Assembly (NCBI GenBank): GCA_026770595.1
Contig: MU634135.1
Coordinates: 1 to 15,258, forward strand
DNA: 15,258 nt
Reading direction: 5' to 3'
From: Ochromonadaceae sp. CCMP2298
Taxonomy: Eukaryota > Sar > Synurophyceae > Ochromonadales > Ochromonadaceae
In this document: piece by piece, positions 8,179 to 15,258 of the stretch
Layout of the letters: the number at the start of each line of letters is the position of its first letter
Numbering within the stretch: the first letter of the stretch is position 1
Position numbers and translations under genes: made by a program
The notes under the pieces: model-generated
Seen by the model: only the letters and a program-made list of their open reading frames with translations
Told to the model about the DNA's origin: nothing
The model's database searches: none

Positions 8179-8494
8179 CATATATATTTATCGGCAAACC
8201 GCTCAGATCTGATGAGCGGTAGCAAAAAAGTTTGGCCAGAGGCTAAGGGTTAATAAATCACAGCCAAAAGCGCCTAAATGAGAGATATTTTGATACAAAA
8301 AACTCACAACAAGAATTCGAAGTCAAATCGAGAATAGTTCGAATCAAATTCTTATCGCAAAAATCGAATTCTGTGCAAAATATCTCTCATTTAGGCGCTT
8401 TTGGAAGGCAAAAAAACGAATAACCCTTAGCCTCTGGCCGAAACTTTTTTGCTACCGCTCAGATCTGAGCGGTTTGCCGATGAATATATATATG
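8179..8494. mobile_element. 316-bp compound inverted repeat (foldback/MITE-like element)
   Basis: Two nested pairs of inverted arms face each other. The outer arms are 8190-8252 and 8421-8481, near-identical apart from a 3-bp insertion in the left and a 1-bp difference; they run ATCGGCAAACCGCTCAGATC to GGCTAAGGGTTA. The inner arms are 8264-8292 and 8376-8404, a perfect 29-bp match (CCAAAAGCGCC... to ...ATATTTTG). A/T-rich ends (CATATATAT) extend the pairing to about 8179 and 8494. Each outer arm contains its own palindrome, so the element folds as a hairpin with side hairpins. The central loop (8293-8375) holds degenerate AAGAATTCGA words. There is no coding capacity, so it would be non-autonomous. 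No clear target-site duplication is visible, although TA-rich flanks would hide a TA duplication. Confidence 0.7.
8454..8473. repeat. Perfect 20-bp palindrome inside the right arm
   Basis: ACCGCTCAGATCTGAGCGGT is a perfect palindrome. The left-arm counterpart (8198-8220) carries an extra three bases in the centre but can still pair as ACCGCTCA with TGAGCGGT. The palindrome is thus kept in both arms of the foldback element, giving side hairpins on the main stem. Confidence 0.85.
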
Positions 8495-8761
8495 TATATT
8501 GTATAATGAGGACAGAGAGGAAGTTGTCGTTAAATTGGTGCGCAGAATTGAATTGCGAAGGTGGGGGAAAGTCATGGAGATCTTCGATGAGAACGTGACG
8601 CTAAGGTTATCATGAGTGAGGTACCCAAAGTCGCGATAAGTGCAAACGTAAATTGTTACGTAGATGTACAGTTCGCAAGGTTTACGATTATCTAAGGAAG
8701 GAATATTTGAACCTAAAAAACTGTTTGAGGATAGCTGGAAAATGAGAATCGTGCAGGCTCA
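8495..8761. other. 3' flank of the P450 reductase gene, no gene seen
   Basis: This 267-bp stretch follows the stop codon of the reductase (minus strand) and ends at the foldback element. One plus-strand frame reads smoothly for about 40 codons (ending TGA near 8615), but it lacks an ATG at its start and resembles no family I know. No poly(A) signal of the AATAAA type is seen close to the reductase stop. Confidence 0.35.
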
Positions 8762-11137
8762 TCACGCTGTCCACAGCTCCTGCACATATCTCCCACTATC
8801 CTGCAGGTCCTTCAAAAATTTGATAGCCTCGGGCTCGAGAAGTGACTCCTTCGCCTTTCCACTGCCACCGTGCTGCTGCAGGATCTTCGTGAATGTCGTC
8901 ATAACGTCACTGCCCATAGCCGTGGCCCCGCAGACGTACACGTAAGCTCCCTGGTCACGTACCAACGAGACGAGATCTTTGGCAATAGCCTCGTCGGCCA
9001 TGAGGTCTTGCACGTACACCTTCTTCTTCGAGTCTCGGCTGAAAGCTACAGAGTACATAGATATGATGGAATTTAAATTAGTGAGGACAGGTGAGTTGTG
9101 ACGTGGTAAGATGTGGGATCTGCTTACCTAGATGCAACTCGTCGAGTACGCCACTGCTCTTGTAGTCCTCCAGCTCGTCCTGGTAGATGAAATCCACATC
9201 CGCATACTTGCATCCGAAAAAGAGAATGTTGCGTCCGGCCTTCTTGGGGGTCTTCTCTCTTTGAAACTGTCTCTCCTGCAACAGCGCACGCATGGGCGCC
9301 AGGCCAGTGCCCGGGCCAATCATCACGATCGGGGTAGAGAGGCTGGCCGGCAGACGGAAAGCAGAAGGCCGAACGAAGACGCGACATGTCTCCCCAACAG
9401 ACAAATCTTTCAAGTAGCCCGATGTCAGCCCCTTGAACGCAGCGCCGGAATTGAGCGCGTACTCCGTGATGCTGACCGTGATGTGCACTGTGTCGGGGAA
9501 GCACGACGACGACGAAGAGATGGTGTAGTATCTCGGCTGGATAAAGGGCAAAATGTGCATAAGATCGACTAGTGGGATCTTGCACGAGCGCAGCTTGGTC
9601 GTAATAAGACTAGCGAACGACAGGCCCTCGTCCTCAACTAGCACTTTCAGCTCGTGGCGGCGGTCCTTGTGCAGCACTCCCGTGAGCCACTTTAGTTCCT
9701 CACTGTCTTGCACGTAGGGCACCAAGTGCTTGAGCAGCGCCTGCTTGACAGAGCCCTGGATGTCTAGGTACAGAGTCAGCAAGTCCTCGACGCTGCAAGG
9801 GGTGGGGAAGTACGCCTTGAAGCCCTTGTTGTCGGGCTTGGGCACTTTGTTGAATGTCATGCCCAGGTCATACCCCATGGCACTCGCCAATGCCTTCACC
9901 ACCTCAGCCGAATTCTCCGGCAGAAGAGCCAAGTTGTCCGCAGTGGTGTACTTCAGCCCCACTGCAGCGAGGTCCAGCTCGCAGTGCTTCGTACATCCAG
10001 CATCCTTCTTGGAAGAGTTGCGCAGCTCCCTGATTGCCACCAGCTTGGCGCGCGGCGAGGTGAAGAAGTACCGAGTTGAACTGTTGACCTGCGCGCCATT
10101 AGAGCTGTCGTGAATGCGAACATCGTGTACCTTCCTCTCCTCCCTGGCGCACTTAACGATGTCGTACTCCAGAGTCACCTTTTCAGAAACATCTGATTGG
10201 TCCAGAATCTTAACTGAGCCACCCTTGGCATCAGGATGGAAAGCCGCCACCAAGGCCGGCCACAGAAGACTCTTCCAAGCTTCGAAATCCTCCTCCAAAG
10301 AAGCGTCGTCGTCCCCCTCTCCGTAGTCAAACATGCGCTTTCCCCCCAGCGCCTCGATGCTTTTGTTCGTCGTTTTCCCCATCAAGTTGTAGTGCTCATA
10401 CTGCTTGTTCCCTAGCCCGAAGACGGAAAAGTTCACCTTCGCAAGCGCATCCGCAGCAACATCTCCATCGGTGTTCTTCACCCATTTGGAGAAGGTAATC
10501 GCATTGTCCGTCGGCTCACCTAAAAGCAGGAAGGAAAGGTGTTACGTACAGGACACGATGAGGACAGCAGGACAAGCTTTCTTACCTTCGCCGTACGTTG
10601 CCATCAGGAAGATTGCCTTCTCCGTCTCATTTGTCAGCACATCGACATCAAAGTCCTCTAAATCGACTGTCTTTGTATCGAAACCGGCCTTCTTGCCCTC
10701 CTCCATTAAAGTGCGCGCAAACCCCTCCGAGGTGCCCGTCTGGGAGCCGAAGTAAATGCTCAGCTTTCCGGCCGGGTACGACTGCGTTGTCACAAACCAG
10801 AGTATGCAGAGAGGAGTTGGGTATTGTTAGATGCGTCAAGAGCGGGATACACGGGGAATTAGACGATCTTATCCCTGCGGGACGTACATTGGTGGGCGCT
10901 GCCTCATCTTTTCCTTTCTTCTCCTTGGTATTATCGTCCGACCTGCAGATCCAAGAGGAACGAGAAGCGTTATGAAAGCACTCATGTCAAGAAGTCATGA
11001 CCATGTCTCGTTCTTTCTTACCTAACGCTTGCGCTAACTCCAAGGCCCATCTGTCTGTACAAGAAGAAGCTGATCACAACCACGATGGCGGTGACCCCGA
11101 GGCCGATGGTGGTCGCCGCACTAGATTCCATTCGCAT
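8762..11137 (-). CDS. POR: NADPH-cytochrome P450 reductase, 680 aa
   Basis: Five exons on the minus strand: 11137-11022, 10942-10888, 10781-10586, 10519-9128, 9045-8762; introns are 79, 106, 66 and 82 nt and the frame closes at TGA. The ATG at 11137 is first after an in-frame TGA. Exon 1 encodes an ER membrane anchor (hydrophobic 10-27, TAIVVVISFFLY); exon 2 is a charged linker. The flavodoxin/FMN domain has YFGSQTGTSEGFA (67-79), ATYGEGEPTDNA (118-129) and FGLGNKQYEHY (156-166). The FAD domain has RYYTISSS (452-459). The NADPH domain has GPGTGLAP (524-531), FFGCKYADVDF and VYVCGA (Cys625), ending RYVQELWTA with the conserved C-terminal Trp at 678. It passes electrons from NADPH via FAD and FMN to microsomal P450s and related oxygenases. 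Two active-site positions are conservatively changed: Thr455 replaces the usual Ser and Glu676 the usual Asp. The length equals the family norm. Confidence 0.95.
9086..9110. repeat. Intron segment similar to one in the coiled-coil gene
   Basis: GACAGGTGAGTTGTGACGTGGTAAG without its last five bases is a close match to 11624-11650 in intron 2 of the neighbouring coiled-coil gene: 21 of 25 aligned bases are identical, with one 2-nt gap, in the same orientation. Both copies lie within introns of minus-strand genes. Whether this is common descent or chance cannot be settled from one pair. Confidence 0.4.
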
Positions 11138-11468
11138 ACAGTACAGGAGGTGCTGGAGATCAGCAAAAGACGGCCGTCACTCGCGAAAATACTGCAAGAA
11201 GCAACCCGGGCAGAGGGACGCCGATTGGAATTGGAATCCGAACCTGCTGTTTGGATCATCCACCCCTCTCCTGCTGGGCTTCTCTTGAGCTTGCAAGGAA
11301 TGGGCGGGTTCGCGGTTGTGAGTCAGAGTCCCCGGAACTTCAAGGACGACCTTTCCCGTAACTACCTTATATTATAACAGCAATACTGTAAGAAGGTCTC
11401 ATCCCCTCCTTGATAAAATCAAGTAAAAGAACAGAGAATAGAGGAGTCATATAAATGTATTTATAGTT
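11138..11468. other. Gap between the coiled-coil gene and the P450 reductase (promoter of the latter)
   Basis: This 331-bp stretch holds the 3' flank of the coiled-coil gene and the promoter and 5' untranslated region of the reductase, both read on the minus strand. An A/T-rich TATAATATAA word (about 11368-11377, minus strand) lies 230 bp before the reductase ATG and could act as a TATA element. A small hairpin CTTGAT-AAA-ATCAAG lies at 11409-11423. The open frames here on either strand show no recognisable protein. Confidence 0.4.
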
Positions 11469-14400
11469 TTACTGAAGGCTGCTCATGCTCATATTCCCTA
11501 AGTCCATCATTTGCAAAACGGTTTGCTTTATTGTCTCCTCGTGCTCTCGCGTTGCAGTGAGGATGCGGTTCGAGGCGCGGCTCCTCTCCTCCGAGAATAC
11601 CTGGAAGGGACATGGTAAGATGCGACAAGTAAGAGATGTGACATGGTAAGAGGATGCGCTGGGAAAGATTAATAAGAATGATTTCAGTTTAACGTACCGA
11701 CTCGATATTTTTGCGCTCTCGAGGGTCTGTGACGCTTCTCAGCACATGTTCTCTCTGCAACTCTGCATCCCTCTCCTCGACAATGATGGTCTTCAAAATG
11801 GCGTTCTGCTGCTTCTTCAACTCGTCTATCTTGCTCTTGGGGTCCACCACTCGCCTCTGCGCGGTGTACGTCAGCTTCTCGATCTTGGTTGCAGCATCCA
11901 GAGACTGCGAAACATTACTCTTCATTTCCTTGGACTGCTCGAGATGCATATATGCGGGAGTAATGCCTTGCTTCAGCTCCTTCGAGTACTTCCCTGTTCC
12001 GCCCTTTGCCAGGGGGTGGTCATTGGAAAACTCGCGCCTGAACTTGCCAGGAGGGGGCTCCAGGAAGGAAGCCTTGTCGTTCACGTCTGTACGGATTTCC
12101 TTTGCGGATTGATTGAGCAGATGACTAACTTTCCGACTCAGGGGTTGGGGACTGTCGGACGCCTGAGGATCCTGCGCAGTTGGAGAAGAAGGCTGCGATG
12201 CGGCGTGTGCGTCTATGCCCGCTTTGTCGAGCTTGCTCTCCGGGAAGATGCCCTCGCTCTCGTCACTGCCACGGGGATCCCCGCACGCGTCGCCGTTGCC
12301 AGCACCTCTGCTAGAGTCGGCCAGCGGGTCGAACTTGAACAGAGGCAGTTTGACGTCCTCCGCACGTCCCCCCTCCGCACGGCCCCCCTGGCTGTCACCC
12401 GCTGCACCGCGACTGCGGCCTGCACGGCGGCTGCCCGTCCCCGCTCGAGACTGTGTGTTGCGCGCGTCTGGCAGTGGGGAGGGAAATTGGGCGGTAGATT
12501 TGCCAGACGGCGCAGGGCTGACAGAGTCCTCTGACAGCTTGAGAATTGCTGCTCTTGCCCGATCCGGTTCGTCTTCCGGGTCGCTGTCGTAGTCGTTGAA
12601 CACGCGGGTCTCTTTGAGGACGACCGATTTTGCCCAGGCCTTACTAGCGGTCTTCGCCTTGTCCTCAGCCTCTTCAGCCAGAAGAATCCGATTCTGCGTG
12701 CAGTGAGGGCGAGAGCAAGAGAAGGAGAAGGAGAGGCAAAAAGAGGAGGAGAGAGATCAAGAGAGAATCGGATAAGATTAGCGCATTTAAGTCAAGAATA
12801 GATTATATAACAGGTTTTATATCCAGCACCACCTTACCTTAGACTTGAGCAGATAATCCTGCAGACGGTCAGCTGTCATTGCTTGGATAGGGAGCGGCGC
12901 GAATCCCTTTCGACCATGGCCGCCATCCTTCTTCGGAGAAGATTCTCCGCCCACAGCTCCCGTAGTGGCCGTTAACGCAGCAGTGTCAGCAGTGGTGGGG
13001 GCACCCGTTCCGGTGCGAGGAGGTATGATCTCAAGAGAGCCAAACTGATCGCTAGCACTCTTCGCACGGGTACTGCCTCCATCGAAGGCCGCAGGAAACA
13101 GGTCAGCGCCGCCACCTCCCAGTCCGAACCCAGCTCCCATGTTATCACTAACGATACCGAAGGTTCGCTCCAGTCTCGGGAAGAGAACGTGGTTTCCGAC
13201 CTCGATTGCCCTCTCCACCACCCTGTCCGGATCAAACATGTCCTTGTGCCTCAGCCGGTGCATCTCCAGCTTCAGCTCGCTGTTGGTCTTCTCCATGATG
13301 TCCTTCATGCTGTTGCGCATGTGGTCCAGGGCGAAGAAGCCCTTCTTGATGGCCGCGCAGCGCTCCTCCTTGTTGCGCACGTCGGCAGTCATCTTGAGCA
13401 TCTTGTACTCTGCCGCCTTCTTCGCACGCATATGGGCCATGGTGAAGGCCTCCTGACGAATGGCCTTGATCGTCCTGCGCTTCTCCTGGGCCTCCCGCAC
13501 CTTCTCCAGCTCCTGCCTGGCCAGCTCTTCTTTCTTGTTCATGGCCTCCTGCGTCCTATCCGCCTTGCCGTTAACCCTATCGTCGCTGTGCTGCTTGATC
13601 TTCAGGCGTTTCTCCTCGGCAGCGTTGTCATTGAGGTCGGAGGATGCCAGCCGCTCCCTCTCCCGACTGTCCATTATCTGCTGCCGCTTTGCCTGGTTTC
13701 CTTGAATACGCTCCATCATCTCCCGCTTCTCCTCTTCGTCGTTTACTCGCTGATCCTCGCGGGCCTTGACAACCCGCTCATCACGCTCCTGCCTCTTCTG
13801 TGCCGCATGTCGCTCCTTCTCTAAACGGCGCTGTTCCAACCGATTCATCATGCTTTTATCCTGCACCTCAAGCATCTTCTTCTTCGCATCGATGCGATTC
13901 TCCACACCCGATACTATCGAATTCTTCAACTGGATTGTGTACGCCTGCCGCTGCACACGCTCCATCTCCCTGCGCTCTCTGAATTGCTTCTCCTTCACTT
14001 TGTTTTGCTTGGCCAGTGCCTTCTTGTCCTTCGCCGCAGTTTGATCTAACTCCTGCAGATACTTGATTTGCAGCATCTCCTCCTCCTCCTTTTTTTTCTG
14101 CCTCTCCAGCTGCTCACGATGCAGTTCCTCCCGCTGAAGCTGTCGTTCTTTCTTCAATCCGTCATTGCTGTTTTGGATGTCATGGTGCTTCTGAGTGATC
14201 TTTTTGTTCTTTTGCTCCATGTCAGCCTGCCGCAACTCCATCATCAACTGCCGGTTCAGGGCATCCCAATTGTCCTTCTCCATTTTGCGGAATCTTTGGG
14301 CCTGGATCTCTAACAGCTTGCAGTGGGCGCTGGCCGACACCTGCACAATTGTCTCCTGCGCCATCTTCGGGTGATCGAGTGGAGGCTCCCAACCATTAGC

Positions 14401-14661
14401 ACAGAGGGTCTTCCAATCCCGTGTCACTTGGACCAAGATACGCTTTCTCGCCCCATCGACACGTTCGAAGCGGCGCTGAACTGCGTCAGGATCATTGGGG
14501 AAGTCTTTCTGGAATTCGCTGACCGGTATCTCGACGAGCTCGATCGGATTCACACCATTAATGCGACATGCCTGGAGAGACCGCGGCGTGTTGAGGAAAG
14601 GCTCGTACGCCTTGTCTGATTCGAAGTTTGACAGAGATAGAAGCTCGACAAGTTCGTCCAT
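11469..14661 (-). CDS. Large coiled-coil protein, CCDC177-like N-terminus (tentative), 983 aa
   Basis: Three exons on the minus strand: 14661-12839 plus base 12838, 12693-11698, 11600-11469. Introns are 144 nt (GTAAGG, pyrimidine-rich GCAG acceptor) and 97 nt (GTACGT, CCAG); both are phase 0. The ATG at 14661 is the only one at the start of the frame. Residues 24-39 (NTPRSLQACRINGVNP) recall the SPRSLEAC-type motif at the N-terminus of CCDC177-like proteins. About 110-495 is almost unbroken Glu/Lys/Arg/Gln-rich coiled coil. A Gly/Ala/Thr-rich low-complexity stretch follows (about 520-590), then a disordered Ser/Asp/Pro-rich region in exon 2 (FNDYDSDPEDEPDRAR). A second helical segment (about 825-970) runs across the exon 2/3 junction, and the end is MDLGNMSMSSLQ. 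No catalytic domain is visible. A structural, possibly cytoskeletal or ciliary role is inference only; the gene model itself is well supported. Confidence 0.82.
11609..11651. repeat. Repeated intron motif in the coiled-coil gene
   Basis: GACATGGTAAGA occurs at 11609-11620 and again at 11640-11651 in intron 2 (11601-11697). The second copy belongs to the 11624-11650 segment that resembles 9086-9110 in the P450 reductase intron. Read on the plus strand, each copy contains a perfect splice-donor-like ATG|GTAAGA, antisense to the gene. Confidence 0.6.
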
Positions 14662-15258
14662 CTTTGTTGCGTAGAGTCTTGTGTTGAGGCGAGCTGAGGG
14701 TATTGAGAGCAAAGGGCTGAGAGCAAGCGCGAGACCAGTCGATCTGCTTCAGCGCTAGCTACCCCCGTAAATGCCCGAATGAACTGGATTTCGCTCGCTC
14801 CAGGCCTCGTATGATGCTGAGCTCAGCCGAAAAGAGCTTTGTCCAGAGCTCTCACTGCAAACTTATCCACGTTATCCCATACGCTGGATTGGATCTGTGG
14901 ACAGAAGCAAGCAATCTCGCCGAGGGGAGATTTGTGGAACTGTTGAACATGAAACGCTCGCTGACCCGAATCGCCGCCAACCTCGAACAAAAATGGCACC
15001 CGCTGCAAAAATGGCGCCTTTGCTTTTTAGCTCCGGAAGAAGCCCGGGAAATCCAAGAGGTCGGCGAAACGTGCAGTGTGGCAAAACACGCCTCGCTTTT
15101 TTGATTTTTGAATAGCTCCATTCTGAAGATTTCAAAGCGATGAATGGACGATTGCTCACTAAACCCTGAATGAATCTGGCCAAATGAAGAAGGTGAAGCT
15201 CGAACAGTGCCCCTTTGGTAGGGGCAACCACATGTTGGATGCAAACCAACTGTCTGGA
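14662..15258. other. Upstream region of the coiled-coil gene and right edge of window
   Basis: I see no gene I can name in about 600 bp. A 97-codon plus-strand frame (14811-15104) and overlapping minus-strand frames exist, but none resembles a known family and they overlap one another. GCAAAAATGGC-like words repeat near 14988-15012 (CAAAAATGGCACCCGCTG then CAAAAATGGCGCC). Homopolymer T/A runs appear at 15087-15110. The coiled-coil gene's promoter should lie in the left part; no TATA box is evident. Confidence 0.35.
15184..15258 (+). CDS. Possible start of a gene running off the right edge (partial)
   Basis: An ATG at 15184 opens a frame to the end of the window (25 codons, MKKVKLEQCPFGRGNHMLDA...). 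An in-frame TAA lies 24 nt upstream (15160-15162), so this would be the first ATG. The peptide reads plausibly but is too short to recognise. A chance frame of this length is common, so confidence is low. Confidence 0.15.
   Translation, partial: MKKVKLEQCPFGRGNHMLDANQLSG

Noticed and set aside
8495-8615. About 40 open codons on the plus strand that read smoothly (REEVVVKLVRRIELRRWG)
   Set aside because: Too short to be significant, has no start codon at its head and matches no family I know. A pseudogene fragment cannot be excluded.
9132-9572. Plus- and minus-strand frames overlapping the reductase exon 4
   Set aside because: The reductase frame has continuous conserved motifs, so these are shadows.
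11461-11658. Alternative acceptor at 11659 for the last intron of the coiled-coil gene
   Set aside because: It also gives an open frame (stop at 11461-11463) but the intron would be 39 nt, far shorter than the other introns here (66-144 nt). The peptide would also not continue the helical pattern.
13189-13824. 211-codon Leu/His-rich plus-strand frame
   Set aside because: It is the antisense of the charged coiled coil of the minus-strand gene; the Leu-rich composition is a by-product.
1-15258. Search for CRISPR arrays, rRNA, tRNA, operons with ribosome binding sites
   Set aside because: None seen. Spliced genes and gene types show eukaryotic nuclear DNA, and the only tandem repeats are the 17-bp units of the promoter hairpin, which lack spacers.

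Overview
This is eukaryotic nuclear DNA from a compact protist genome. Every gene I could model except one has short GT-AG introns. Ten introns of 66-144 nt were placed by reading frame and splice motif. Gene density is high, intergenic gaps are often only 80-230 bp, and the start contexts are not bacterial. The mix of genes (P450 reductase, RWDD1/Gir2, a signal-peptide GT25-like glycosyltransferase, a PhoD-like phosphatase) fits a microalga or other unicellular eukaryote. A cryptophyte or stramenopile would be a guess; the sequence does not fix the lineage.

Layout, left to right: (1) 17-117, minus, a doubtful first exon of a gene running off the left edge. (2) 595-3548, plus, four exons, 908 aa, with architecture PH - PEBP - PEBP - acidic/coiled coil - PH; this is the most unusual gene here. 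(3) 3658-4959, minus, convergent with (2), a PhoD-like metallophosphatase with a C-terminal membrane helix. (4) 5188-6527, plus, three exons, a secretory-pathway GT25-like glycosyltransferase, divergent from (3). A hairpin built from 17-bp repeats lies in the 228-bp gap between them. (5) 6612-7758, minus, three exons, RWDD1/Gir2 (DFRP2). (6) 7759-8761, a gene-poor kilobase holding a 316-bp compound inverted-repeat (foldback/MITE-like) element. (7) 8762-11137, minus, five exons, a full-length 680-aa NADPH-cytochrome P450 reductase. (8) 11469-14661, minus, three exons, a 983-aa coiled-coil protein with an N-terminal motif reminiscent of CCDC177. (9) 14662-15258, upstream DNA with one possible partial gene at the right edge.

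The genes do not form an obvious pathway. The neighbourhoods that may matter are the divergent PhoD/GT25 pair sharing one repeat-containing promoter, and the two repeat structures (4971-5072 and 8179-8494), which share a 15-bp word and related degenerate copies and may be one repeat family. Two introns in different genes also share a 25-27 nt similar segment. All splice models are inferred from sequence alone; no transcript evidence was available.
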